A stretch of DNA of 49,847 nt from NCBI GenBank assembly GCA_017886765.1, contig JAGHJI010000067.1, forward strand, positions 1 through 49,847, given 5' to 3'. Shown one piece after another: positions 1-9,207 of the stretch. The stretch comes from Eubacterium sp. (GTDB taxonomy: Bacteria; Bacillota; Clostridia; Oscillospirales; Acutalibacteraceae). Numbering within the stretch: the first letter of the stretch is position 1; each line of letters opens with the position of its first letter. The position numbers were made by a program, and so were the translations under genes. The notes beneath the pieces are model-generated. The model did no database searches. It saw only the letters and a program-made list of their open reading frames with translations, and was not told the origin of the DNA.

Positions 1-925
1 ACACATCTTTGAACTGTGCGAAAGCTTCCGGGAACTTCTGCTCCATCTCGGAGATGTGCATCGGTGTACGAACGCCGGCAACAACGGCCTCGCCCTGTGC
101 GTTTGTAAGGAACTCACCGAAAAGTCCGTTTGCTCCTGTAGCCGGGTCACGTGTGAGCGCAACACCTGTACCACAGTCATCGCCCATGTTACCGAACGCC
201 ATCATCTGTACGTTGACAGCTGTTCCCCATGAATACGGGATGTCGTTATCACGACGGTATACGTTTGCTCTCGGGTTGTCCCATGAACGGAATACAGCCT
301 TGACAGCGCCCATGAGCTGCTCCTTAGGATCAGACGGGAAGTCCTCGCCGATCTTCTCTTTATACTCAGCCTTGAACTGAGAAGCAAGCTCCTTAAGGTC
401 GTCTGCATCAAGCTCAACGTCCTGTGTAACGCCCTTCTTTGCCTTCATCTCGTCAATGAGCTCTTCAAAATACTTTTTGCCGACTTCCATAACAACGTCG
501 GAATACATCTGGATAAATCTTCTGTAGCAGTCCCATGCCCATCTCGGATTGCCGGATTTCTCAGCAATTGCGAGAACAACGTCCTCATTCAGACCGAGGT
601 TGAGGATGGTGTCCATCATACCGGGCATGGACGCTCTTGCGCCGGAACGAACGGATACGAGAAGCGGGTTTTCCTTATCTCCGAACTTTTTGCCGGTAAT
701 CTCTTCCATCTTGCCGATGTACTCGTTGATTTCAGCCATGATCTCATCATTGATCTGACGGCCGTCCTCATAATACTGCGTACACGCTTCCGTAGTAATG
801 GTGAAGCCCTGAGGAACGGGAAGACCGATGTTGGTCATTTCCGCAAGGTTGGCGCCCTTACCGCCGAGAAGCTCTCTCATGTTCGCATTGCCTTCTGAAA
901 AAAGATAACAATACTTTTTTGCCAT
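1..925 (-). CDS. ppdK: Pyruvate, phosphate dikinase, N-terminal part (cut by window edge)
   Basis: PPDK interconverts pyruvate, ATP and phosphate with PEP, AMP and pyrophosphate. In anaerobic Clostridia it usually works in glycolysis or gluconeogenesis in the cytosol. About 308 codons are visible and the rest lies beyond the left edge. The translation from the ATG at 923-925 begins MAKKYCYLFSEGNANMRELL and continues with GGKGANLAEM, the start of the ATP-grasp nucleotide-binding domain, then SVRSGARASMPGMMDTILNL, a PPDK signature. An AGGAGG lies 11 bases upstream of the ATG. The phosphohistidine and PEP-binding domains are not in view. The gene is divergent from glmU, with its own promoter and a hairpin leader between them. 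The family call is secure; completeness cannot be judged. Confidence 0.96.
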   Translation of the reverse strand, partial: MAKKYCYLFSEGNANMRELLGGKGANLAEMTNIGLPVPQGFTITTEACTQYYEDGRQINDEIMAEINEYIGKMEEITGKKFGDKENPLLVSVRSGARASMPGMMDTILNLGLNEDVVLAIAEKSGNPRWAWDCYRRFIQMYSDVVMEVGKKYFEELIDEMKAKKGVTQDVELDADDLKELASQFKAEYKEKIGEDFPSDPKEQLMGAVKAVFRSWDNPRANVYRRDNDIPYSWGTAVNVQMMAFGNMGDDCGTGVALTRDPATGANGLFGEFLTNAQGEAVVAGVRTPMHISEMEQKFPEAFAQFKDV

Positions 926-968
926 ACTGGGGTATACCTCCTAAAATAATATACTGAATTTAGATACT

Positions 969-1011
969 ATACCTGCCGTCTGTAGCCGTCCGGAATAATA
1001 AAGGCAGGTAT
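969..1011 (-). promoter_or_regulatory. 5' leader hairpin of ppdK
   Basis: ATACCTGCC and GGCAGGTAT form a perfect 9-bp stem around a loop of about 25 bases. The stem sits within a few bases of the predicted transcript start and about 43 bases before the start codon. No U-tract follows, so it is not a typical terminator. A 5' mRNA-stabilising stem or a protein-binding site are both possible; this is inference. Confidence 0.45.
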
Positions 1012-1022
1012 AATGCGATAGA

Positions 1023-1051
1023 ATTATACCATAATACTTAATAAAATACAA
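1023..1051 (-). promoter_or_regulatory. Sigma-A promoter for ppdK
   Basis: Read on the minus strand, TTGTAT (1046-1051) and TATAAT (1023-1028) are separated by 17 bases. The predicted start point is near 1016, so the transcript would begin just ahead of the leader hairpin at 969-1011. Confidence 0.7.
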
Positions 1052-1090
1052 ACATTTTTTAATAATTTTTTACCATTATTACTAATTAAC

Positions 1091-1119
1091 TTGAAAAATA
1101 GAAAGTTTTGGTGCATAAT
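1091..1119 (+). promoter_or_regulatory. Sigma-A promoter for glmU
   Basis: TTGAAA (1091-1096), a 17-base spacer and CATAAT (1114-1119) lie about 75 bases upstream of the glmU start codon. The elements differ from consensus by one to two bases. It drives glmU and probably the VanW-type gene behind it. Confidence 0.6.
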
Positions 1120-1193
1120 TGTAACGGTATCAGTATGAAACTGACTGACTGAATTATTCAAATGAAACTTGATTTATCCGGAGGATTAAGCCT

Positions 1194-2573
1194 ATGAAAT
1201 GCGCGATCATACTTGCAGGCGGAAAAGGTACCAGAATGAAAGCCGACTGCCCGAAGGTTATGTGCAATGTTATATTCAAACCCATGATAGACTACGTTGT
1301 CGACGCGGTCAGAGAGGCCGGTGCGGAAGATATCTGCGTTATCACCGGTTATAAGCACCAGGAGGTAGAGGCGCATCTTTCACCGGACATAAAAACAGCC
1401 CTCCAGGAGCCTCAGCTGGGAACGGGTCACGCCGTTATGCAGGCAACGGAATTTATAAAGAACCATAAGGATGACGAAATATTGATTCTTAACGGTGACG
1501 GTCCCCTTATGGACGCTGAAACAATCAATAAGGCGTATGATTATCATAAAGCCAATCAGAATTCCATTACGCTGATCAGCGCCATTGTTGACGATACCGA
1601 AGGCATCGGTCATATCAAGCGTGACGAAAACGGCACCCTTCTGAGAATTGTGGAACATAAAGACGCCACGGACGAAGAGAAGAAGATCAATGAGTCCAAC
1701 GCCGGCTGCTACTGGTTTAACGGTTCTGATTTGCTTTACGCTTTGGAAAACATAACAAATAACAATGTGCAAAACGAATATTATCTGACGGACAGCCTTG
1801 AAATCCTCATCAACGCCGGGAAAAACGCGGGCGCATATGTTGTCGAAAACAGCGAGGTCGTACTGGGAGCAAATGACAGAAAGCAGCTTAATGACCTCAA
1901 TAATATAATGAGAAGAAATATAAATACGAAGCTTATGCTTGAGGGTGTGGATATTCCCTGTACGGACGGCGTAATGATCGGCAAGGATGTGAAGATAGGC
2001 AATTCCACGGTGATTCTGCCTAATACAATTATATTGGGCAACACCGTGATAGGCAGCGGCTGTACCATCGGCCCCAATTCCTATCTTGACAACGCCAAGG
2101 TAGGCGATAATGTGATTCTTGACAACTGCAAGATACTGGACAGCACCGTTGAGGATGATGCGGACGCCGGTCCTTTCGTTAAGGTAAGAGCGGATTCAAC
2201 ACTTAAAAAGGGCGTTCATATCGGTAACTTTGTGGAGGTCAAGAACTCCACCGTCGGCGAGGGCTCCAAGAGCGCGCACCTGACTTATATCGGCGACAGC
2301 GATGTGGGCAAGAATGTAAACTTCGGCTGCGGCACGGTTACCTGCAATTATGACGGAAAAAACAAATGGCGCTGTAAGATCGGCGACGGAGCCTTTATAG
2401 GCTGTAATACAAATCTAATCGCTCCGGTAGAGGTGGGAGAACAGGCGTATATCGCCGCCGGCTCAACCATTACGGACAGTATACCCCAAAAGGCGCTGTC
2501 CATCGCCCGTGCGAGACAAGTGATAAAAGAAGGATGGGTCGATATAAAGAAACCCTATAAGGAGAAGAAATAA
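1194..2573 (+). CDS. glmU: Bifunctional UDP-N-acetylglucosamine pyrophosphorylase / glucosamine-1-phosphate N-acetyltransferase
   Basis: GlmU makes UDP-GlcNAc for peptidoglycan: it acetylates glucosamine-1-phosphate with acetyl-CoA and then transfers UMP from UTP. The 459-residue length is standard. The uridyltransferase signature LAGGKGTRMK lies at residues 8-17 and LNGDGPLMDAET near residue 100. The C-terminal half is a left-handed beta-helix of hexapeptide repeats (for example IGNSTVILPNTIILGNTVIG). NYDGKNK, the acetyltransferase active-site region, is near residue 385. GGAGG lies 9 bases before the ATG. The downstream VanW-type gene starts directly after the stop codon, so the two are very likely one transcript. 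The call is firm. Confidence 0.98.
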   Translation: MKCAIILAGGKGTRMKADCPKVMCNVIFKPMIDYVVDAVREAGAEDICVITGYKHQEVEAHLSPDIKTALQEPQLGTGHAVMQATEFIKNHKDDEILILNGDGPLMDAETINKAYDYHKANQNSITLISAIVDDTEGIGHIKRDENGTLLRIVEHKDATDEEKKINESNAGCYWFNGSDLLYALENITNNNVQNEYYLTDSLEILINAGKNAGAYVVENSEVVLGANDRKQLNDLNNIMRRNINTKLMLEGVDIPCTDGVMIGKDVKIGNSTVILPNTIILGNTVIGSGCTIGPNSYLDNAKVGDNVILDNCKILDSTVEDDADAGPFVKVRADSTLKKGVHIGNFVEVKNSTVGEGSKSAHLTYIGDSDVGKNVNFGCGTVTCNYDGKNKWRCKIGDGAFIGCNTNLIAPVEVGEQAYIAAGSTITDSIPQKALSIARARQVIKEGWVDIKKPYKEKK

Positions 2574-3398
2574 TTGAAAAAGCTATTGGCGGTAGTTCTG
2601 GCGGCCGTTATTCTGACAGCTGCGCTGGCGGGGTGCAGTGGGAGCGCTGACGTAAACGCTACTGCGGATACGGAAAAGACAACCACAACTACAACGACGA
2701 CCACCAGAACAACGGAGGATATAAACACCACGTTTAAGGAAGCGTCAACCGGAACGGTTTATCCGGCGCTGAATAAGGACGCGGACGGTGATTACCCGTA
2801 CCGTTTGTCTACATATACCACGTATTACGACGTTAAAAATTCCACCAGGACCAAGAATATTGACAATGCTGTCAGCAAGCTGGACAACCTTCTTATTCCG
2901 GACGGAAGCACCTTTTCTTTCAACCAGACTGTCGGTAAGAGGACGGTGCTGGCGGGGTATGAGGAAGCCAAGGTGGTTGAAGGCGACGAATTTGTGGACG
3001 GACTGGGCGGCGGAATATGCCAGGTCAGTTCAACGGTGTTCCAGGCGGCTCTGAGGGCCAACCTGAATATTACGGTGCGCGCCTGTCATTCCCTTGAAAT
3101 AAGCTATGTTCCTCTGGGTGCCGACGCTACTGTGCAGTGGAATTCCCAGGATTTCCAGTTTAAAAACAATTCCGGTACCGATATCAGAATGAGCATAACC
3201 GCTGAAAACGGAACGATGACCTGCAGTATATACGCCAAAGAGGATATAGATATAGGCGATGTGGAGATAAAGGTTTCAAAAAACGGCTCCGAATATGTGC
3301 TGACAAGAACGGTCAACGGAGAGGTCAATTACACCACCTATAGTAAATACAGCAAGGCAAAAACCACCACTACCACAAAGAAAGCCGCGGCAAGATAA
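2574..3398 (+). CDS. VanW-family lipoprotein
   Basis: A predicted lipoprotein of 274 residues. The signal peptide ends in the lipobox LAGC (cysteine about residue 21), followed by a Thr-rich linker (residues about 35-50) and a VanW domain. The domain carries the hallmark block FSFNQTVGKRT, then GGGICQVSSTVFQAAL and HSLEISYVPLGADATV. VanW domains occur in surface proteins of Firmicutes and are named after a vancomycin-resistance accessory gene, but their biochemical role is not established. The start is a TTG directly abutting the glmU TAA, with GGAGAAG in the glmU end serving as ribosome-binding site. The C-terminus is another Thr/Lys-rich tail. Cell-envelope function is inferred from lipidation and from linkage to glmU. 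Its terminator is interrupted by a repeat element. Confidence 0.93.
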   Translation: MKKLLAVVLAAVILTAALAGCSGSADVNATADTEKTTTTTTTTTRTTEDINTTFKEASTGTVYPALNKDADGDYPYRLSTYTTYYDVKNSTRTKNIDNAVSKLDNLLIPDGSTFSFNQTVGKRTVLAGYEEAKVVEGDEFVDGLGGGICQVSSTVFQAALRANLNITVRACHSLEISYVPLGADATVQWNSQDFQFKNNSGTDIRMSITAENGTMTCSIYAKEDIDIGDVEIKVSKNGSEYVLTRTVNGEVNYTTYSKYSKAKTTTTTKKAAAR

Positions 3399-3438
3399 TG
3401 TTGCAGGAAAACACCTGTCTGTTTCTGAACAGGCAGGT

Positions 3439-3678
3439 CAGACTGTCGATAAAGTGGACTGAAACACACCAAATAAAATACAATAAACCGTTTTGCCTCC
3501 CTTGTCAATGGAGGTGGCAGCACGCAGTGCTGACGGAGAGATTCCAACAAAAAAACAGCGGCAAGGATATTGAATCCTTGCCGCTGTTTGGCGTTTTTCG
3601 TTTTTTGCTCAGGGGCGGTACCGTTGTACAGCACCCGTTCGCAAGAAAACGAAATTCAGTTCCATTTCTCGAAGTCTG
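3439..3678 (+). repeat. 240-bp terminator-associated repeat, copy 1
   Basis: First of three copies (the others at 26937-27179 on the minus strand and 38273-38515). The ends are CAGACTGTCGATAAAGT and CTCGAAGTCTG, which share a short imperfect terminal inverted repeat (CAGACT with AGTCTG, extending into TCGA). Inside are a palindromic module of about 50 bp (3495-3545, CCTCCCTTGTCAATGGAGG) and a hairpin of two ACAGCGGCAAGGAT-type arms (3558-3587). The copy follows the stem of the VanW gene terminator (3411-3438) directly. The last 11 bases of that stem, AACAGGCAGGT, occur again at 3684-3694, where the U-tract follows. It therefore looks inserted between stem and U-tract, with target duplication. 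Open frames read through it are not treated as genes. Confidence 0.85.
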
Positions 3679-3848
3679 ATTAAAACAGGCAGGTGTTTTT
3701 TATACTCACTCAAAAAATTTTTAATTATTTTTGAAAAATGTGTCAACTTTTGTGTGTCCGGTGGTACTACTATACAGGTAGCATAACAGAGACCCTGCAG
3801 GAGTAAGGATATGTTCCCGTTATTTTATAAAAAGAGGAGGTGTGTTGT

Positions 3849-4373
3849 TTGGAAAGTAAGGATAAGAACAAGGCTGTTCAGGACAGATTTACACAAATAT
3901 ATAATGCGTACAAGAGTCCTATTTTTAAAATGTGCCTGGTTAAGCTTAAGGACAAGGACAGCGCGGAGGATTGTATGCAGAACGCGTTTATGGTCTTGTA
4001 CAAAAAAATGCGAAACGGAGAGGAAATCGAGAATCCAAGGGCCTTTCTTTATAAAACTTCCGGCAACTTTATTTTGAAATGTTTTGAGGAAAAGAGAAAA
4101 AACAACAGCCAGACGGTTCCCATTTCAGAATATGAAAATAAGATTGTTGATGATCAGAGCAGGATAGACAGCGATATGGATTACCAGCTGTTAAACAAGC
4201 GGCTCAACGATATCCTTACGCCTGATGAACAGCAGCTTCTGAGATACAAATACATATATGATTTTACGATTGAAGAAACGGCGAAACGGCTGAATATCTC
4301 AAAAACCGCGGCGGCAAAACGGCTCCAGCGGTTAAGAGAAAAAGTAAAAAAATCCGTATCCATAGACGGGTAG
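3849..4373 (+). CDS. RNA polymerase sigma-70 family factor (ECF-like)
   Basis: A small cytosolic sigma factor, 174 residues. Region 2 is at about residues 10-60 ([20 protein letters not shown], then [18 protein letters not shown]). Region 4 is at about 115-165, with [20 protein letters not shown] followed by the helix-turn-helix [21 protein letters not shown] chose the TTG at 3849 because AAGAGGAGG ends 8 bases before it; an in-frame GTG at 3840 overlaps that Shine-Dalgarno sequence. It lies 13 bases before a gene for a one-pass membrane protein with an acidic cytosolic N-terminus, the usual arrangement for a sigma factor and its membrane-bound antagonist. A TGTCAAC / ACTATAC pair at 3742-3776 could be its own promoter, but this is weak. 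Target genes are unknown. Confidence 0.9.
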   Translation: MESKDKNKAVQDRFTQIYNAYKSPIFKMCLVKLKDKDSAEDCMQNAFMVLYKKMRNGEEIENPRAFLYKTSGNFILKCFEEKRKNNSQTVPISEYENKIVDDQSRIDSDMDYQLLNKRLNDILTPDEQQLLRYKYIYDFTIEETAKRLNISKTAAAKRLQRLREKVKKSVSIDG

Positions 4374-4386
4374 AAAGGAGAACGGT

Positions 4387-7300
4387 ATGAACATTTTAGT
4401 GAACGAAAAAGTGATGAGATCCCTTTTTAACGATAATGATTTTAACACTGAGCTTAAGGCTATGCTCAACGAAATGATCGACGAAGAGCTTATGAAAGAG
4501 CCTGAAGATATGGACTGTGATCTGATTGACGAATGTACGGATATGCTCATTGAGCTGGAGCAGGAAGAAGACGACGGCTTCGCGGTAATGATTCCGCTGC
4601 TCAACAGTGAAAAAATAATGACGGCGTGCGGCAGGAAAGGATTTAAAGCCCTGAGCCGTCCGGTTCGCGCGTCGCTGATTGCCTGTATCGTTCTGTTTTC
4701 GGCGCTGACAGCGAATACCGTCATCGCGGAAGTGTTTGATTACAATATAGCCAAAGAGGTTGTAAGCTCGATCTCACAGAAGCTTCAGGACTGGGGGCTG
4801 ATTGCCAGCGCGGATGACAAGGATGAAATCGTTGTGGACGAAATACCTTCCAAAACTGAAAATGAAGAGTCCACCGGCGAGCCCGTAACCGAAGCGGAGC
4901 AAACGACCGAAAAAGAGACTGCCACGGCACAAAGCAGTCCGAAAACGGCTTCCGTGCAGGAAACCACCACGGCTCCGGCAGCAGAGCCCCCGGCGGAAAC
5001 AACCACTGGAAATCATTCCGCTGCCGCTGAGCCGGTAAGCAAAAAATATACCCTGACCTTTGACGCGGCGGGAGGCAAATGCGCCGCAAGCAGTATGGAG
5101 GTCACATACGGCAAGGCAATCGGAAATCTTCCTATGCCGGTCAGAGAAGGATATAAGTTCTTAGGCTGGTACAATATTGACATCAGCTACTACCGTGAAA
5201 ACGGACGTAAAAACGAAACAGCGCTGACAAGCAAGACTGTTTATAATTTGGAAAAAGACGCGGTAGTTACTGCAAAATGGAGAAAATACTCCATAATTAA
5301 GCTCAACGCCAACGGCGGAGAGTGCAGCGTCAGCAGTCTGACATTGGATATAGGCGACAGCATAGTTAAACTTCCCGTACCGACCAGAGAAGGTTATGTT
5401 TTTGCAGGATGGTATGATGAGGATTATAATTTTTATACCACAACGGAATACTTATACCTCCGTTCCCTTCCGGAATTTTATTATGAACTGACTGCGTACT
5501 GGGTCAAGGAGGGCGAGCGGTATACCATTACTTTTAACGCCAACGGCGGAACATGTGACGTGACGAGCAAGGAAACTGAGATCGGGCAGCCGTACGGGGA
5601 ACTGCCTACGCCTGTGAGAGAGGGATGGAAGTTCCTTGGCTGGTACTCTGACACGAACGCAAGCGCAGACCGCATTACCGAGGATACACGGTTCACGCAG
5701 TATGTGGATTTGTATGCCTTGTGGTACAGAAGTACGGCGACCATCACCTTTGACGCCAACGGCGGACAGTGTGATGTTAAAAGTATGACGGTCTATTCCG
5801 ACAATGTTTACTATGATGTGCCCGTTCCGGCAAAAGAGGGTTATACCTTCGGCGGCTGGTACTGCGGCAGTGAAAAAATATTGGACCAGCTACCTGTATA
5901 CCACCCGGCAACGGACAAAACATATACAGCGTTGTGGATTCCGGTAAGCGTGCCGGTTACCTTTGACGCCAACGGCGGAAAGATCAGCAGTAACGGTGAC
6001 ATGACCGTTACCAAAAATTACAGATATATGCTGGCATATGACTCCTTCCCTGAGGCGGCAAGACAAGGATATAAGTTTACCGGATGGTACACAGAGCCTG
6101 TAGGCGGAACAAAAATCGAAGCAACAGACCTTGTAGATTTCCTTGGCGGAGCAACCTACTATGCTCACTGGGAAGAAGACGCAAGGACGCATACCGTTAC
6201 ATTCTACTCCAATGACGGAAAGGAGAACAACAGCGTCATATCTTATAATGATGATGAAGAAACCATAGCCTCAAAAGCGCCAAATATGAGCAATTCAGGG
6301 GGACTTTACTATGCGTTTGACGGCTGGTACACCGATGCGTATTACGGTGAAAAAGCCGATCTGAATCAGACGGTTACCGAGGATATGGAGCTTTACGCGC
6401 ATTGGGTATTCAACACGCAGTATGCGAAAATAACGCTTGACCTTGACAAAACGGAATACGCTCTGAACGAGGAAATAGACCTATCGTCTATGGATATGAT
6501 ACTGTCCGTGCCGAGTGTAAATTACAGTGATACGTTGACCGGTGAAATGCTTGCTGAAGCAGGCGCGCGGCTGGAATATGACACAAGCTCTTACGGTGCC
6601 CATACCGTAACGGTCACGCTTGCTGTTGATATGGGCTATACCGTAACGCTCAGAGCAAGCGCGGAGATTCTTATTTCCGGCTGCGTTCACGAAGCGGGGA
6701 CCTATGTTGTCAACCAGGTTGAGGCAACCTGCGAATCCGAGGGTTACAGCGGCGACGTGATGTGCAGCGCTTGTAACGAAATGATAGAAAAAGGTACTGT
6801 AGTTCATAAAATTGACCACATTACAGAAGAGATTGTTACGAAAAAAGCCACTGCACAGTCAATGGGAGAGATCTCCTATGTGTGTAAAATGTGCGGCAAT
6901 GAAATCGAAAGTAAGGATATACAGCCGATATGTTTCTATATACCGCAGGATCAAACGGCGTTTGTATATGACGGTATGCAAAAAACACCGGAGGTTGTTG
7001 TTTATTCTTTAGACCCCAACGCCGCTTTGCCTGAATATACGATTACCATGGACGAGGGCAGGACCGAGGCAGGCAGTTATAAGGTTTACCTGACAATACA
7101 GAATGATTATTATAATGTTAAAACATATGAAACCTTCAGAATCTATAACGAACTGGAAAAGCCGGTCATCAGTCTGACCGCCATTTCAGGCGGATTTATC
7201 GTGAACTGGAGTGATAACGAATACGCAAATGAATATGAAATCGAGTACAGCGGTATTCTCGGGGGAGATTCAAAGACCGTTTATTATAACGGCACGGATG

Positions 7301-7422
7301 AATACACCGCGACCGGACTGAGCAAAGGAATTTATTTTGTGAAAGTCCGTGCGTGCCAGCTCATAGACGGGACATATTTCTATTCCGATTATTCGGATAC
7401 GCAAATGGTGATTGTGCGATAA
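4387..7422 (+). CDS. Membrane-anchored InlB B-repeat protein, putative anti-sigma receptor
   Basis: 1011 residues. Residues 1-90 are cytosolic and strongly acidic ([20 protein letters not shown]), followed by one transmembrane helix at about 93-114 ([20 protein letters not shown]). A Thr/Pro/Glu-rich stalk spans about 145-215. Six InlB-type B repeats fill about 220-670; each has the pattern F-x-A-N-G-G...REGYxFxGWY (for example [21 protein letters not shown]). Then come an Ig-like segment, a stretch with paired CxxC motifs ([17 protein letters not shown]) and a C-terminal fibronectin-III-like domain. There is no classical signal peptide; topology is N-in. B repeats bind cell surfaces or glycans in known proteins. 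The pairing with the sigma gene resembles SigI/RsgI-type systems, so an anti-sigma role for residues 1-90 is inferred, not shown. The gene is followed by a hairpin at 7447. Confidence 0.88.
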   Translation: MNILVNEKVMRSLFNDNDFNTELKAMLNEMIDEELMKEPEDMDCDLIDECTDMLIELEQEEDDGFAVMIPLLNSEKIMTACGRKGFKALSRPVRASLIACIVLFSALTANTVIAEVFDYNIAKEVVSSISQKLQDWGLIASADDKDEIVVDEIPSKTENEESTGEPVTEAEQTTEKETATAQSSPKTASVQETTTAPAAEPPAETTTGNHSAAAEPVSKKYTLTFDAAGGKCAASSMEVTYGKAIGNLPMPVREGYKFLGWYNIDISYYRENGRKNETALTSKTVYNLEKDAVVTAKWRKYSIIKLNANGGECSVSSLTLDIGDSIVKLPVPTREGYVFAGWYDEDYNFYTTTEYLYLRSLPEFYYELTAYWVKEGERYTITFNANGGTCDVTSKETEIGQPYGELPTPVREGWKFLGWYSDTNASADRITEDTRFTQYVDLYALWYRSTATITFDANGGQCDVKSMTVYSDNVYYDVPVPAKEGYTFGGWYCGSEKILDQLPVYHPATDKTYTALWIPVSVPVTFDANGGKISSNGDMTVTKNYRYMLAYDSFPEAARQGYKFTGWYTEPVGGTKIEATDLVDFLGGATYYAHWEEDARTHTVTFYSNDGKENNSVISYNDDEETIASKAPNMSNSGGLYYAFDGWYTDAYYGEKADLNQTVTEDMELYAHWVFNTQYAKITLDLDKTEYALNEEIDLSSMDMILSVPSVNYSDTLTGEMLAEAGARLEYDTSSYGAHTVTVTLAVDMGYTVTLRASAEILISGCVHEAGTYVVNQVEATCESEGYSGDVMCSACNEMIEKGTVVHKIDHITEEIVTKKATAQSMGEISYVCKMCGNEIESKDIQPICFYIPQDQTAFVYDGMQKTPEVVVYSLDPNAALPEYTITMDEGRTEAGSYKVYLTIQNDYYNVKTYETFRIYNELEKPVISLTAISGGFIVNWSDNEYANEYEIEYSGILGGDSKTVYYNGTDEYTATGLSKGIYFVKVRACQLIDGTYFYSDYSDTQMVIVR

Positions 7423-7446
7423 ACATTTTACTTTCTTTACAGTATA

Positions 7447-7474
7447 AGGGGCGTTCCTTGTGGGAACGCCCCTT
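7447..7474. terminator. Hairpin between convergent genes
   Basis: AGGGGCGTTCC and GGAACGCCCCTT form an 11-bp GC-rich stem around TTGTG. No long U-tract follows on either strand. It lies in the 73 bases between two convergent stop codons and probably serves both genes. Confidence 0.65.
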
Positions 7475-7495
7475 GTGCTGTTTGAATATGCGATT

Positions 7496-9142
7496 TTATT
7501 TCATGATTGCCCAGAGGGTACGGTTTTTATTTGATACGGCGGACATAGTCATAACCGTTTCACCGTTTTGTGTGCCGATGCAAAAGGCTCCGTAGAAGAT
7601 TTCGCCGTCAAGTTCAAGGCTAAAAGTATAGGATTTGTTGTCAAGGTTTATTGTACCCTCTTTTCCGTCAAGGGTCAGCTTGCTGCTGCTATCAATCTGA
7701 GCTGTTACCGTAGGCTCGATTATATCAGCAACCTTGCTCCAGTTGTCGGTGGATTTTATATCGTCGGAGAAAAGCACCGCTTCATATTCTCCCGTTATGT
7801 CGGAAAGGGTAACGGCGGATGCAGTCTCTCCGTTGTATGCCAGAGGAAGCAGAGTCAACCAGCCGTTGTTTGTTCTGAGCATCTGATGAACCTGTACATT
7901 GTGGAAGGAACCTTCCCCGTCATTATATCTTTGGTGATACACCTGATAAATCCTGCCGTCATCGTCTATTAGACAGGAGGAATGCCCGGGGGACAAGACA
8001 GCCGTTTCATCGGATGAAAACTGATAATTTCCGATTATTTTTGTGCCTGTATTTGCCATATCCCTTGCGTCGTTCCCTGCCATATCTGTATAGGGCCCGT
8101 CGGGATTCTCGCTGCGGTACGCGCGTATATTATAGCCGTCAAGAGCGGCAAGTCCGCCGTAGGTCAAAAACATATAGTAGTATCCGCTTTCGCTGTCATA
8201 TACAATGAACGGACCCTCGCCCGTACCGTTTGTCTCTTCGTTGGTGCAGGAGACCTGCTTGCCGAAATACATGTCGTATCCGTCTGTATGACGCATGGTA
8301 TCATAATCCGGCATACCCGTTTCCTCCACCAGCGGCATAACATAAATGCCGCCGCTGTAGGATCCGTAGGCAAGCCAGAGGTTGCCGTCCCCGTCATAAA
8401 ATGCGGCAGGGTCGATGGCGTTGGGATACTTGCCGTAGGTGCAGTCATAATTGCCGTTATCGTCAAACCAGTCCATGTTCTCCACTTCATCTTTTGTGAA
8501 CGTACCGTTTTCAATAAGTTCACCGATATTGGTGAAGGAATAGTGGAGCTGATTTTTAGGCTGACCGAACAATGTGGTCCTGTTGCTGAATCCACTGTAA
8601 ATCATTGTGTCAACAAATGCAAAGGTGCCCTCGGGACTGTCTGAAACAGCCAGCCATATGACAGACGCCGTAGTTCCCCATACGGAAGACGAAGCGTAAT
8701 AACAGTATTTGCCCATTGCTTCATTATAGATGATATCGGACGCCCAGACGTTTGTTTCCCATTCGTCTTCCTCACGTTCCCATAATCTCTGGGCGCCGTC
8801 GCACCAGGCGAATGCCTTAGCAAAGCCTTCCCTTAGGGTTGAGCCCTCTTTTACCAGTGTTCTGTTACTGTCATACACGCCGGAGCTTACCGTGCTCCAG
8901 TGGATCAAATCCTCGCTTTTTGCCGAAGCGATATGGGAGCCGGTAACATAATACGTACCGTCCTGCGCCTTGAAAACAGATGGATCATGGACGGATACGC
9001 CGTTGCTGTCATCAAAGCTTAGAGCGTCCCCATCTAGTGCTTTCATAACGGCTTCCGTGTTTCCCGCGCCACAGCCTGTAAAACACAGTGTCACAAAAAT
9101 AACCGCCAGTGCCAAAGATAAAATTCTAACTGCTTTTTTCAT
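7496..9142 (-). CDS. GH43 glycoside hydrolase lipoprotein (arabinanase-like)
   Basis: A secreted, lipid-anchored five-bladed beta-propeller hydrolase of 548 residues. The lipobox CFTGC places the lipid cysteine at residue 24. The family's three acidic residues can be placed: the base in VHDPSVF (D53), the pKa-modulating Asp in AIDPAAFYDGDGNLWLAYGS and the acid Glu in GTGEGPFIVYD. A further family block is SPGHSSCLIDDDGRIYQVYH. The last 110 residues form the beta-rich C-terminal domain common in GH43 arabinan-degrading enzymes. Action on plant arabinan or arabinoxylan is the likely role; the exact linkage cannot be read from sequence. It has its own promoter and stands alone, without sugar transporters beside it. 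Confidence 0.93.
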   Translation of the reverse strand: MKKAVRILSLALAVIFVTLCFTGCGAGNTEAVMKALDGDALSFDDSNGVSVHDPSVFKAQDGTYYVTGSHIASAKSEDLIHWSTVSSGVYDSNRTLVKEGSTLREGFAKAFAWCDGAQRLWEREEDEWETNVWASDIIYNEAMGKYCYYASSSVWGTTASVIWLAVSDSPEGTFAFVDTMIYSGFSNRTTLFGQPKNQLHYSFTNIGELIENGTFTKDEVENMDWFDDNGNYDCTYGKYPNAIDPAAFYDGDGNLWLAYGSYSGGIYVMPLVEETGMPDYDTMRHTDGYDMYFGKQVSCTNEETNGTGEGPFIVYDSESGYYYMFLTYGGLAALDGYNIRAYRSENPDGPYTDMAGNDARDMANTGTKIIGNYQFSSDETAVLSPGHSSCLIDDDGRIYQVYHQRYNDGEGSFHNVQVHQMLRTNNGWLTLLPLAYNGETASAVTLSDITGEYEAVLFSDDIKSTDNWSKVADIIEPTVTAQIDSSSKLTLDGKEGTINLDNKSYTFSLELDGEIFYGAFCIGTQNGETVMTMSAVSNKNRTLWAIMK

Positions 9143-9171
9143 AGCTTTTACCTCATACTATTGATAATAAA

Positions 9172-9200
9172 ATTATACAATAGATTGCCGGTAAAAACAA
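9172..9200 (-). promoter_or_regulatory. Sigma-A promoter for the GH43 gene
   Basis: On the minus strand TTGTTT (9195-9200), 17 bases, then TATAAT (9172-9177), about 30 bases before the start codon. It begins just after the stop codon of the C39 peptidase gene, so the GH43 gene can be transcribed separately. Confidence 0.65.
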
Positions 9201-9207
9201 TAAGGCT

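Noticed and set aside
3439-3678. Group II intron remnant
   Set aside because: Group IIC introns also sit behind terminators, but the repeat lacks the GUGYG 5' end, a recognisable domain V and any reverse transcriptase sequence.
3338-3679. Open frames of about 93-98 codons on both strands across repeat copy 1, and a similar 115-codon frame at 26882-27229
   Set aside because: They are read from the non-coding 240-bp repeats, which explains why their translations resemble each other (for example ARKRNS). No ribosome-binding sites; the repeats evolve as hairpins.
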